Positions 1-7,761 are shown, counted from the stretch's first letter. The stretch: DNA of 64,000 nucleotides from Nitrosospira sp. Nsp2 (GCF_003050965.1 NZ_QAOU01000001.1:620001-684000), one strand, 5' to 3'. Numbers and translations are program-made. Notes: a model not told the origin generated them from the sequence alone.

Positions 1-2266
1 GGATCGGTTGGGCGCAGTGATGTCCCGCGCGTACCGCGATTCCCGCCTCGTTCAATCCGCTGCCGACCTCTTCGGTGGTGAATCCTTTGAGTGCGAAGGA
101 CAGCACGCCTGCCTTGTCCTTAGCCGTGCCAATCAGCCGCAGCCCGGGAACAGTACTGAGGCCGCGTGTCGCGTAAGCCATCAACTCATGCTCGTAGCGG
201 TTGATGTTGTCGATGCCGATGCGTTCCACGTACTCTAGCGCAGCACCAAGTCCCACCGCATCCGCAATATTTCCCGTCCCCGCCTCAAAACGCGCCGGCG
301 CCTCGTGGTATTCCGTCTTCTCAAAGGTGACGTTCTGGATCATGTTGCCGCCTCCCTGCCATGGGGGAGTGGAATTGAGCAGGTCCCTTTTACCGTACAG
401 GGCCCCAATCCCGGTTGGACCGAATACCTTGTGGCCGGAGAAAACAAACCAGTCGCAATCGAGTTGCTGCATGTCTACGCGCATGTGCGAGACGGACTGG
501 GCCCCATCCACCAGCACCCGGGCCCCGACTCGGTGCGCCATCTCGATCATTTCCCGGGCTGGGGTTACGGTGCCGAGTGCGTTCGAAACCTGGGAGAGCG
601 ACACGACTTTAGTACGCGAGCCGAGCAGTTTCTGATATTCATCCAGCAATATCTGGCCATCGTCGTCCACTGGCGCCACGCGAAGTTTCGCACCTACCGC
701 GTTGCACAACTGCTGCCAGGGGACGATATTGGCGTGGTGTTCCAGCCAGGTAATGACGATTTCGTCCCCTTCCCTGACGTTTTGCCGGCCCCAGCTGTGA
801 GCAACAAGGTTGATCGCCTCGGTCGTTCCCCTGAGAAAAACGATCTCGTCTGCCGACGGCGCGTTGAGGAAGCGGCGCACGGTTTCCCGCGCGCCCTCAT
901 ACGCATCGGTGGCCCGCGCAGCGAGTTCATGCGCGGCGCGGTGAATGTTGGAGTTTTCGTGCTGGTAGAAATACGTCAGGCGATCAATGACGGATTGAGG
1001 CTTCTGCGTGGTGGCGGCATTGTCCAGCCAGATCAGGGGGCGACCGTTTACCCGTTCAACCAGGATCGGGAAGTCGCGTCGCACGGCATTGGCGTCAAAC
1101 GGGGGATGCGCTCCTGTAAACCCTGGCATCGCCGATGCCCGGGCGCCACTGCCGAACGGGGTGGCACCGTCGAGAAAATAGAACGACGGCTCATCGGTGC
1201 GAGGAATAGGCAGCGCGCCCGTGCCAGCCGAGGTTCCGGAATTGCTGCCAGGAATTTCATAGGATGGAAGAACAGAAGGCACGCCAGGAAACCCTGTAAA
1301 CGGGCCGGTATCGGCAAAGGGAATATCAGTGCCGAACGCCGGAGGTTCGGGAAGGTTCATTGCCTGTGCGGCTGCGCCAGCATAGGGAATAGCGTAATGA
1401 GACCCCCCTGCCTGCGCGGCGAATGGCGCGAAACCAGCAGGGCCTGGCCCGGCCGCGGCGGACGGTGGCACGTCGTATGGTCCCTTTGGGGCGACCGGGG
1501 AGGGTGCAGGCGTTCGCGAAAACGGCGTAGCAGAAGCGGAACGGGGCACATGGTACGGGCCCTCGGGAGCGATCGCCGACGCTGCATGCGTTCCCGGCAC
1601 AGGCGCTGCGGCAGCGGATGGCGGTACGCCGTATGGCCCCTTCGGGGCAACCGGGGAGGGTGCAGGCGCCCGCGAAAACGGCGTGACGGAAGCGGAAGGG
1701 GGTATATGGTATGGGCCCTCGGGAGCGATTGCGGACGCTGCATGCGTTCCCGGCACAGGCGCCGCAGCGGCGGAGGGCGGTACGCCGTATGGCCCCTTCG
1801 GGGCAACCGGGGAGGGTGCAGGCGTCCGCGAAAACGGCGTAGCGGAAGCGGAAGGGGGTACATAATATGGGCCTGCGGGAGCAACCGGGTGGGCCGCGGT
1901 GGCCCTGGGATGAGAGGCAGCCATATCCGAGCCGGGAACCTCGGACAGTATCCCCTCAGGTCGATGATTAACGAAAGACGGCGGAACGTGCGCCGCTGCC
2001 GCAGAATGGGGGACGTTGTATGGCGTTTCGAAGGCAGCAGGGGAAGACCAGGGGGCGGCTTCGCTTATGCCGGACGGCGACACGCTGGCATCGCCGGACG
2101 GTTTCCCCGTGACGCGCTGTCCGGGAGGCGTGGAGTATCCCGGCGGAGTCGAATAAAATTCGTTGGCAAGGCGGGTAAGCTCCGCGACGTCCGGGAGATT
2201 GCCTGGCGCTTCGTTCAATCCGCCTATCCCCAACGGATTACTTGGCGTATTCATGCTTGTAGTCAT
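1..2266 (-). CDS. Encapsulin cargo cysteine desulfurase (SufS/CyD type), 3' end cut by window edge
   Basis: PLP enzyme that removes sulfur from L-cysteine; in family 2A encapsulin systems it is the packaged cargo and feeds sulfur into the shell. The protein has two parts. Residues 1 to about 385 are Pro/Ala/Gly/Ser-rich and look disordered, with 26-residue repeats. From about 390 (FDANAVRRDFPIL) a SufS-like fold follows, with the PLP lysine in FSGHKVFGPTG (about K613; codon 428-430) and the catalytic cysteine in RAGHHCAQP (about C751; codon 14-16). Only some 35-40 C-terminal residues should be missing. I chose ATG 2266 (MTTSMNTPS) because GAGG lies 12 nt upstream; ATG 2254 has no such site. 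The gene overlaps the end of the shell gene by 29 nt, so translation is probably coupled. The disordered N-terminus is known in this family as the encapsulation domain; its length here is unusual. Confidence 0.93.
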   Translation of the reverse strand, partial: MTTSMNTPSNPLGIGGLNEAPGNLPDVAELTRLANEFYSTPPGYSTPPGQRVTGKPSGDASVSPSGISEAAPWSSPAAFETPYNVPHSAAAAHVPPSFVNHRPEGILSEVPGSDMAASHPRATAAHPVAPAGPYYVPPSASATPFSRTPAPSPVAPKGPYGVPPSAAAAPVPGTHAASAIAPEGPYHIPPSASVTPFSRAPAPSPVAPKGPYGVPPSAAAAPVPGTHAASAIAPEGPYHVPRSASATPFSRTPAPSPVAPKGPYDVPPSAAAGPGPAGFAPFAAQAGGSHYAIPYAGAAAQAMNLPEPPAFGTDIPFADTGPFTGFPGVPSVLPSYEIPGSNSGTSAGTGALPIPRTDEPSFYFLDGATPFGSGARASAMPGFTGAHPPFDANAVRRDFPILVERVNGRPLIWLDNAATTQKPQSVIDRLTYFYQHENSNIHRAAHELAARATDAYEGARETVRRFLNAPSADEIVFLRGTTEAINLVAHSWGRQNVREGDEIVITWLEHHANIVPWQQLCNAVGAKLRVAPVDDDGQILLDEYQKLLGSRTKVVSLSQVSNALGTVTPAREMIEMAHRVGARVLVDGAQSVSHMRVDMQQLDCDWFVFSGHKVFGPTGIGALYGKRDLLNSTPPWQGGGNMIQNVTFEKTEYHEAPARFEAGTGNIADAVGLGAALEYVERIGIDNINRYEHELMAYATRGLSTVPGLRLIGTAKDKAGVLSFALKGFTTEEVGSGLNEAGIAVRAGHHCAQPI
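1466..1885 (-). repeat. 156-bp tandem repeats coding 52-aa Pro/Ala-rich units in the cargo domain
   Basis: The same phase point recurs at 1511, 1667 and 1823, exactly 156 bp apart, giving a bit more than two and a half copies. Each 52-residue unit consists of two diverged 26-residue halves, one with APKGPYGVPPSAAAAP and one with APEGPYHIPPSAS. The copies are nearly identical in DNA, so they are recent or kept alike by recombination, and copy number may vary between strains. They lie in the encapsulation domain at about residues 130-268. Confidence 0.9.
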
Positions 2267-3173
2267 GATATTTGCCAACCTCGACATTTTCAAGTATGCC
2301 AGCGGCATCCTCCGTGAGAACCGCAAGCGAGCAATAGAGTGAAATCAGATACGATGAGATCGCCTTGTGATTGATGCCCATGAAGCGCACCGACAAACCC
2401 ATGCCCTGTTCTCCCGCCAGTCCCGGCTGATACAACCCGACGACACCCTGACGGCTTTCCCCTACGCGCAGCAGCAGGATGGCGGTCTTGCCGTCGACAA
2501 CATCAATCTTGTCGGTCGGAATGAGCGGGAAGCCGCGCCAGGTGAGGAACTGAGAGCCGAAAAGCGAAATGGTGGGCGGGGGGACGCCACGGCGCGTGCA
2601 TTCACGCGCGAACGCCGCAATGGCGGCGGGATGTGCCAGGAAGAACGCTGGCTCTTTCCACACGCGGGCAATCAGTTCATCCATGTCGTCCGGCGTAGGC
2701 GCGCCGGTACGGGTTTTGATCTTCATGCCGTTATCTACGTTTCTGAGCAGGCCATACTCCTCGTTATTTAGAAGCTCCCGCTCCTGCCGCTCCTTGACAA
2801 TTTCGATGGCAAGGCGAACCTGCTCGTGAATCTGGTTGTGCGGGCTGCTGTACAGGTCGGAAACGCGGGTGTGGATGTCCACCACCGTGTTGACCGCGCT
2901 CAGGTAGTACTCCCGCCCCCACTCCTCGTAATCCACGAAAGTCGTATTGAACTCGCGTTCTTCCTCTCTCTGTGAACAGTCCACGGTGATCTTGTTGGGG
3001 TCTTTTACCTTGTTGACCCGGTAGATACCCGCTTCAACGGGCACCCAGTGCAGCATGTGGGTAAACCAGCGCGGCGTGATGAGCCGTAACTGCGGGACGG
3101 TTTTGGTGGCGTTGGCCAGCGTTCGTGCGGCCACGTCCCCCAATGCGGAGTGTCCCTGATGAATGTCTGCCAT
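2238..3173 (-). CDS. Family 2A encapsulin shell protein (SrpI-like)
   Basis: Shell protein of a protein nanocompartment with the HK97 phage-capsid fold; family 2A shells enclose a cysteine desulfurase and have been linked to sulfur storage. The 311 residues match the SrpI family over their whole length, with conserved stretches LANATKTVPQL, TPRWFTHMLHWVPVEAGIYR, VHTRVSDLYSSPH, WKEPAFFLAHP, ARECTRRGVPPPT and GLYQPGLAGEQGMGLSVRF. No extra cyclic-nucleotide-binding insertion is seen, which separates it from family 2B. GGGAG lies about 8 nt before ATG 3173. It is the first gene of the operon, and the cysteine desulfurase overlaps its 3' end, which supports the assignment. The family is known from work on cyanobacterial SrpI and on Acinetobacter; function in this organism is inferred. 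Confidence 0.95.
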   Translation of the reverse strand: MADIHQGHSALGDVAARTLANATKTVPQLRLITPRWFTHMLHWVPVEAGIYRVNKVKDPNKITVDCSQREEEREFNTTFVDYEEWGREYYLSAVNTVVDIHTRVSDLYSSPHNQIHEQVRLAIEIVKERQERELLNNEEYGLLRNVDNGMKIKTRTGAPTPDDMDELIARVWKEPAFFLAHPAAIAAFARECTRRGVPPPTISLFGSQFLTWRGFPLIPTDKIDVVDGKTAILLLRVGESRQGVVGLYQPGLAGEQGMGLSVRFMGINHKAISSYLISLYCSLAVLTEDAAGILENVEVGKYHDYKHEYAK

Positions 3174-3272
3174 TTCTTTTTCTCCCTGTCGAGTTAATAG
3201 TACTTACGGTTGATGATTAGCACCCACGAGCCAAGGCTCAAAGTCGATGCTGCATTAGTTATAGCAGATTTA

Positions 3273-3288
3273 GATATAAGCTTATATC
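3273..3288. promoter_or_regulatory. Perfect 16-bp palindrome upstream of the encapsulin operon
   Basis: gatataag/cttatatc is a perfect 16-bp dyad about 100 bp before the encapsulin start, in an AT-rich stretch. A possible minus-strand -10 (TATAAC, complement of 3258-3263) lies next to it. It looks like an operator for a dimeric regulator; which one is not known. Confidence 0.4.
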
Positions 3289-3800
3289 AATTTGTTTTGA
3301 TGAGATGAGTCATTTCAGATAATCATCTGTTAACTAAACAAATGTATTTAGTGATGGCTCGATATGGGGCTCCATTTATGCAGCGGAGGGCCTGCCGGTT
3401 TAGGGAAGCCCGAAAATTGGATTCCGAGGCCGGCAAGCGGGTTAGTCCCGTTACAAGCGGTTGGCCCCGGGAGCGCGACCCAAGTAATTATTTAATCATG
3501 AGATTCGGTCGCGTTCGCCAATCCTGGAAGAAGAAAAAGCGCTGGCCAATGGCCAGCGCCGCAAGTTACAACAAAGGAGAAAGATGCCACGGGGTCAAAG
3601 TTATCAGCGACCCTTTTCTGAGGGAACCAATATCATTTCATTTGCTTATCTTTTTTTTGGATAACAAAGCACAATGCCCGTGGGCAGATATTCTGATTCC
3701 ACCCTCTTTTTTTGCCCACTGCAGCGTCAGGGTTTATTGAGGGCTGTCTGATAAGCTATGCATATTTCCTTGGTTTGATTCCGGGGAGACGGATGCTAGA
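3289..3800. other. Intergenic region between divergent encapsulin operon and sulfate-binding gene
   Basis: No normal-size gene is supported here. It holds the hairpin at 3539-3559 and, on the plus strand, a possible 26-codon peptide at 3584-3664 (begins MPRGQSYQRPF) with AAGGAG just before its ATG. The peptide has no recognisable relatives and may be chance. Promoters for both divergent genes should lie in this stretch. Confidence 0.5.
3527..3559 (-). terminator. Terminator-like 10-bp hairpin with U-tract on the minus strand
   Basis: Arms 3539-3548 and 3550-3559 (gcgctggcca / tggccagcgc) are fully complementary around a single central base. On the minus strand the stem is followed by TTTTTCTTCTT, as in a rho-independent terminator. 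No minus-strand gene clearly ends just before it, so what it would terminate is unclear. Confidence 0.4.
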
Positions 3801-3830
3801 TTTCCTCCTGATCACCTGCATCGGAGGAAA
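3801..3830 (+). promoter_or_regulatory. Hairpin that buries the ribosome binding site of the sulfate-binding gene
   Basis: Arms tttcctcc (3801-3808) and ggaggaaa (3823-3830) form a perfect 8-bp stem around a 14-nt loop. The right arm contains the GGAGG Shine-Dalgarno sequence of the gene starting at 3836, so the folded mRNA would hide it. This suggests translational control; nothing shows what opens it. Confidence 0.5.
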
Positions 3831-3835
3831 ACAAA

Positions 3836-4912
3836 ATGTCTTTTATTAAATCCCGCATAGTTCTTACGGTCGTTATATCCGTCCTCAGCCTGGGCGCGGC
3901 GTATGCAGCGTTGCAAACACTCTCTGACCGTCCCCCCGAGAGCGCTGCATCAGTGTTGTTTACAGAGTTGAATAAGGCATTCGCTACCCACTGGAGAGGC
4001 AGAACCGGCGTCGATATCAGCGTCATGCCCGCTCAGAGCAAATCGGGCAAGCCGATCCAAGCGGTGGTTGACGGTCTCGGTGTCGCGACCCTCGCGTTGT
4101 ATTATGATCTGGAAAAGTTGCGCGAAAAAAACCGGTTTATTGCCCCGGTCTGGAATCCCGTCCCGCCACAACAGGCTCCCGAAGCCGCACTGCCAGCTTC
4201 GCCATATACATCGACCGTTGTATTTCTGGTGCGCAGGGGAAATCCAAAGGAGGTTCTTGACTGGGATGATCTTCTGAGGCCTGGCCTGGGCGTGGTAACG
4301 CCCCATCCACGTCTCTCGGAAAGCGGCCGATGGAATTACCTTGCGGCGTGGGGATACGCCGTGAAACGATCCGGCAGCAACCGGACAGTTGCGCTTGAGT
4401 TTGTCACGAAACTGTTTAACAACGTCAAGTCATTGGCAACCGCTGACTTTATCGAGCGTGATATTGGCGATGTACTGTTAGTCTGGGAAAGTGAAGCTCA
4501 CGGGGTTGTCCGCGAATTCGGCAAGGGAGCGGCAGACAGGTTCGAAATCGTTACCCCCACAGTTTCCATCGTCGCCGAGCCGGCAGTCAGCGTGGTGGAC
4601 GCGGTCGCTGATATGAATGGCGATCGCGACGTGGCTATCGCCTATATCGAGTATCTGTACACGACCCAGGCCCAGGACATCGTCGGCAGGAATTATTATC
4701 GCCCGAGAGACTTATGGGTGCGGATGAGGTACGCCCATCAGTTTCCAGCGCTGGAGTTGTTTACGGTCGATGAAATTGTTGGCGGATGGAAGCAGGCTGA
4801 AAAAATTCATTTTGCTCAGGATGGGATTGTCGCGCAAATTCTAGAGAACCGAGTGGTGGTTGGGCCCAGGAACGAGAGGGGCGCGGCGCTCTTGGACAGG
4901 CGTGGAAAGTGA
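3836..4912 (+). CDS. Divergent periplasmic sulfate-binding protein (Sbp/CysP family)
   Basis: Member of the sulfate ABC-transporter substrate-binding family, 358 aa, with a signal peptide ending near AYA-A (about residue 25). Family landmarks are SPYTSTVVFLVRRGNPKE, GRWNYLAAWGYAV, IGDVLLVWESEA, EIVTPTVSIVAEPAVSVVD and NYYRPRD. As I recall the classical family, the sulfate is held by loops reading roughly NVSYDP, SSGGAR and SGARGSTNTF; here the first is missing, the second reads LSESGR and the third is deleted (LATADF), while the Trp of VWE remains. It may therefore bind another ligand, or none. No sulfate permease or ATPase gene adjoins it. It is divergent from the encapsulin operon, which fits a shared sulfur theme but does not prove it. 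GGAGG before ATG 3836 is strong but lies in a hairpin. Confidence 0.85.
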   Translation: MSFIKSRIVLTVVISVLSLGAAYAALQTLSDRPPESAASVLFTELNKAFATHWRGRTGVDISVMPAQSKSGKPIQAVVDGLGVATLALYYDLEKLREKNRFIAPVWNPVPPQQAPEAALPASPYTSTVVFLVRRGNPKEVLDWDDLLRPGLGVVTPHPRLSESGRWNYLAAWGYAVKRSGSNRTVALEFVTKLFNNVKSLATADFIERDIGDVLLVWESEAHGVVREFGKGAADRFEIVTPTVSIVAEPAVSVVDAVADMNGDRDVAIAYIEYLYTTQAQDIVGRNYYRPRDLWVRMRYAHQFPALELFTVDEIVGGWKQAEKIHFAQDGIVAQILENRVVVGPRNERGAALLDRRGK

Positions 4913-5057
4913 AAGAAAGCCCCGAGGCGGTTTAAACGGAAGTATTCATGTTGCTGCGGGGTGAGCCCGCGGTCTAAGCGTTCTTGTATTCTCTTCATGC
5001 TTATTTCCGCATTGTGGGGAAATCGCGCCAGGAACCGGAATCGGCGTCCAACGCGTG

Positions 5058-5084
5058 AAAATAAAAAACCCGCTGAGAGCGGGT
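5058..5084 (-). terminator. Rho-independent terminator after the 103-aa gene
   Basis: A 7-bp stem (arms 5068-5074 and 5078-5084, loop of 3) is followed on the minus strand by TTTTTTATTTT. It lies about 30 nt after the stop of the gene at 5115-5426. Confidence 0.8.
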
Positions 5085-5114
5085 CATTTGGTGCTTCGTA
5101 CCGCTGATCCGGAT

Positions 5115-5426
5115 TTATGTAATCCGATCGCTGCGTATCTTCCTGCCTCTACGCTTTCGCGGGGCTGCATAACCGGATAACGCCACAGCGATAAGCAGAA
5201 GCGCCCCAAGTTCAACAACCACTGTCGCTTCATGGACAGAATGCGCAGGAGTTTCCACCAACCTTTCCAGACTTTCCGCCTGTTCACTGGCTTCCCATGT
5301 CAGTACTTCGGCAGCAGAGCCGGTGGGACTGGTAAGCATGGGGTTTTCGTAGAAGGCTTTTTCGCTTTCCAGTATCAGCCCCGTGGCTAACCCAATTACA
5401 GCAATGATAATCATCGTGGTTCGCAT
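5115..5426 (-). CDS. Small membrane-anchored protein of unknown function
   Basis: 103 residues. It starts with a hydrophobic segment (MIIIAVIGLATGLIL, about residues 5-19), has an acidic, Glu/Thr-rich middle, and ends with a second hydrophobic stretch (ELGALLLIAVALSGYAA) followed by a basic tail (PRKRRGRK). This tail resembles the membrane-plus-Arg part of exosortase sorting signals, but no PEP motif is present, so I do not call it PEP-CTERM. AGGAG lies 7 nt before ATG 5426, and a strong terminator follows the gene, so it is very likely expressed as a single-gene unit. I do not recognise the family. Confidence 0.7.
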   Translation of the reverse strand: MRTTMIIIAVIGLATGLILESEKAFYENPMLTSPTGSAAEVLTWEASEQAESLERLVETPAHSVHEATVVVELGALLLIAVALSGYAAPRKRRGRKIRSDRIT

Positions 5427-5478
5427 GTACTGCTCCTTTTAAAAGATGATCACTTTCGCTCAGCCGCAGCAAGGGCTA

Positions 5479-5516
5479 AAAAACAAAAACCCGATAGCAG
5501 GGTGAGTGCTATCGGG
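5479..5516 (-). terminator. Strong rho-independent terminator
   Basis: Arms 5490-5499 and 5507-5516 form a perfect 10-bp stem (cccgatagca / tgctatcggg) with a 7-nt loop. On the minus strand it is followed by TTTTTGTTTTTT. It lies 12 nt after the stop of the small open frame at 5528-5719, which is the main reason to believe that frame is a gene. Confidence 0.85.
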
Positions 5517-5527
5517 CTGAGGTACTA

Positions 5528-5719
5528 CTAACTATGGAGGGAAGTAGTTGCCACAAGCTGAATTTTACAGGTTTGATCCATGTTTTCTATTGGACCAAGG
5601 TACAACTCTCCAAGAGCCGGAGCAAAAGCTCCACCCGGTCTTGTGCCGACGGGGCATTTTACGAAACCACTAGTTGTCGAATACATCATAACCATGTCCG
5701 CGAAAGGGGTTGGCGCCAT
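5528..5719 (-). CDS. Possible small protein ending at a terminator
   Basis: Open frame of 63 codons, product beginning MAPTPFADMVMM and including KCPVGTRPGGAFAPALG and a C-terminal VATTSLHS. No family is recognised and no signal peptide is seen. The Shine-Dalgarno sequence is weak, and the start could be at 5695, 5689 or 5686. In favour is the strong terminator directly after its stop. It could instead be the tail of a degraded gene. Confidence 0.4.
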   Translation of the reverse strand: MAPTPFADMVMMYSTTSGFVKCPVGTRPGGAFAPALGELYLGPIENMDQTCKIQLVATTSLHS

Positions 5720-5819
5720 TAGGACTACTCATCCATTCGGAAGTTCACAACTATGGAAGAAACGACTGAAGAGAAGGGGTGGAAGCTGAGGATGATGCGA
5801 AGGGATGGGGGGGCCGCGG

Positions 5820-6284
5820 TCAATTCTGTTCTTTCCACTTCCACCGCAACAGTACCCTCAACTGCCTGAAATCCTCAGCAGCGATCGAGTCAGGCAGAAT
5901 GACAACGCTGCGCGCATGAAGTTTGTGCCACCATCCGATCTTATTCAGGGGTTTCAGTTCGAGCACAGTCAGATAAGGCGCGACGAAGCTGCTGCCGAGC
6001 AGCGCGCATGCAATACGTTCGCCGCGCCGTGTTTCCAGGATGCAGGTCATGTCATCCGCAAGCGCCAGACTTGTTATCGATCCGGGGGAGTTTCGCAACG
6101 CGTAATTTCTCAAATAGATAACCAGACTGATGGCCAGCGCGGCCGTTGCGGCCAGCTTGGCGGCGACGGGCAACATGAGCGGCCACAGGAGAGAAATCGC
6201 CGCCACGTGCGCCAGGCCCAGCATTAAAGCAAGACGAAGAGATGATCCAAGACGAAGGACGAGGAGAGGAGGTAAAGAATCCAT
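5820..6284 (-). CDS. ygfX: YgfX-like inner membrane protein
   Basis: 154 residues. Two hydrophobic segments (about 15-35 and 38-57, ending LVIYLRNYALR) are followed by a cytoplasmic domain with CALLGSSFVAPYLTVLEL and SVVILPDSIAAEDFRQLRVLLRW, which is the YgfX/CptA pattern. In E. coli ygfX sits beside sdhE and ygfZ. Here it is divergent from ygfZ with 104 bp between them and sdhE is not next to it, but the association is kept. YgfX proteins have been proposed to affect cell division or envelope proteins; the role is unsettled. GGAG lies about 6 nt before ATG 6284. Confidence 0.8.
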   Translation of the reverse strand: MDSLPPLLVLRLGSSLRLALMLGLAHVAAISLLWPLMLPVAAKLAATAALAISLVIYLRNYALRNSPGSITSLALADDMTCILETRRGERIACALLGSSFVAPYLTVLELKPLNKIGWWHKLHARSVVILPDSIAAEDFRQLRVLLRWKWKEQN

Positions 6285-6388
6285 TATGGCTCCATTATCT
6301 CATTCCTGGCAATTTACGGTTTATACAATGGGATGTTGTCTTTATAATTAGCTTGTTCCCAACCAGATTACAGCCTGACACGTTCCGC

Positions 6389-7453
6389 ATGAATCCCGAC
6401 TGGCAAGCCTACCTGCAGAGTCAGCACGCGCTGATCGAGAATGGTCGAGTAGCTCATTTCAGCGATGCCGCGGCGGAGCTTTCCACCACCCAATCCGCTA
6501 CGGTCGTGACTGATCTTTCGCACTTCGACTTGATTCAATTTGCGGGAGAGGACGCGCAATCCTTTTTGCAAGGCCAATTGACCTGCGACGTCAGTAAAGT
6601 GGGTTCTCCCGCAGCGGCCGTGGCAACATACGGGGGCTATTGCAACCCCAAAGGCAGGATGCTGGCGAGTTTTCTGCTGTGGCGGGATAATAGCGGCGGC
6701 TACCTCATGCAATTGCCGTCGGCATTGCGTGCCGGGATTCAGAAACGGCTGGCGATGTACGTGCTGCGCGCCAAAGTCACATTGGCGGCGGACCCCGGCG
6801 ATTCGTTGGTGCGCATTGGAGTCGCCGGTAGCCACGCAGGGGCGCTCGTCCAGAGCATTCTAGGCGAAATTTCCCCCCTTCCCCTCGGCGTGAGCCAGGG
6901 CGAAAGAGGCAGTGTGATCAGCCTTTCAGAGGAACGTTTCGAGCTTATCATTGCCCATGAACATACGGCCGCGGTCTGGCAAGGCTTGAGGAAGGGGGCG
7001 AGGCCGGTAGGCGCGGCATGCTGGGACTGGCTCGATATCAAGGCTGGCATTCCCGTGATTCTGCCGGAGACGCAGGAGCAATTCGTGCCGCAGATGGTGA
7101 ATCTGGACGTCATAGGGGGAGTGAGTTTCGAGAAAGGGTGTTACCCAGGCCAGGAAATCGTCGCCCGAACCCAGTACCTGGGTAAAATCAAGCGCCGTAT
7201 GTATCTTGCCGGCATCAAGGTCCAGCCGGGCAGAGCAGCGATGCCGATTAGGGCTGGTGACGAATTGTTCAGCGCCGACATGGGGGATCAGTCCAGCGGC
7301 ACGGTGGTCAACGCAGCTCCTTCCCCCGGCGGGGGATACGATGTGTTGGCGGTGATACAGATAAGCAGCGCCGAGGCCAGCCAGATTCACTGGACATCGC
7401 CGGATGGTCCCGCGCTTGAGATCATGCCTCTGCCTTACGCGGTAGACCCATGA
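6389..7453 (+). CDS. ygfZ: tRNA-modifying / Fe-S cluster repair protein YgfZ
   Basis: Folate-dependent protein of the GcvT-like fold that helps maintain certain Fe-S enzymes such as the tRNA methylthiotransferase MiaB. The diagnostic motif KGCYPGQEIVART with its conserved cysteine is present, along with LTCDVS near the N-terminus and GGYCNPKGRMLASF. The frame is open back to 6242, but the family starts near MNPDWQAYLQS, so I take ATG 6389 (354 aa). No strong ribosome binding site precedes it. Divergent from ygfX, a pairing that supports both calls. Confidence 0.92.
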   Translation: MNPDWQAYLQSQHALIENGRVAHFSDAAAELSTTQSATVVTDLSHFDLIQFAGEDAQSFLQGQLTCDVSKVGSPAAAVATYGGYCNPKGRMLASFLLWRDNSGGYLMQLPSALRAGIQKRLAMYVLRAKVTLAADPGDSLVRIGVAGSHAGALVQSILGEISPLPLGVSQGERGSVISLSEERFELIIAHEHTAAVWQGLRKGARPVGAACWDWLDIKAGIPVILPETQEQFVPQMVNLDVIGGVSFEKGCYPGQEIVARTQYLGKIKRRMYLAGIKVQPGRAAMPIRAGDELFSADMGDQSSGTVVNAAPSPGGGYDVLAVIQISSAEASQIHWTSPDGPALEIMPLPYAVDP

Positions 7454-7600
7454 TGAAATCATGGTATTCTTGATCGCAGGCAGGTAATTCCAGTTATATC
7501 CGGCCGAGCTTCATTTTGAGCCTGGGATTTTGCAAAGGCGCCTCTGCGCTGGCGACGTGCGCCGCGGCCGGACGTACCGTTCAGAACCTGCAAGGGTGTT

Positions 7601-7665
7601 TCATAAGCGTTGCTTATGAGCCGAACCGCTAAGCGTTTATTAACGCTCAACCAGCATATGGCTGG
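7601..7665. promoter_or_regulatory. Three consecutive inverted repeats in the pel leader
   Basis: Within 65 bp lie tcataagc/gcttatga (7601-7608 and 7612-7619), agcgtt/aacgct (7632-7637 and 7642-7647) and ccagc/gctgg (7651-7655 and 7661-7665). They sit about 100-160 bp before pelA in the 308-bp gap after ygfZ, which holds no gene. They could be operators or leader RNA hairpins; no U-tract follows, so they are not obvious terminators. Confidence 0.4.
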
Positions 7666-7761
7666 CAGCGTGTCTAGCAGCGGGAAAGATGAGAAGATAG
7701 CTGTAGTATCTTCTATCCCTGTCCAATGTACAGCAATAATATACCGGTATTTAACAGCGAA

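Noticed and set aside
305-2317. Long plus-strand open frame of 670 codons
   Set aside because: It is antisense to the cysteine desulfurase; its Arg/Gly-rich translation comes from the GC-rich repeats, and no family is seen.
3342-3740. 132-codon plus-strand frame
   Set aside because: Mixed composition, crosses the hairpin at 3539-3559, no ribosome binding site and no family.
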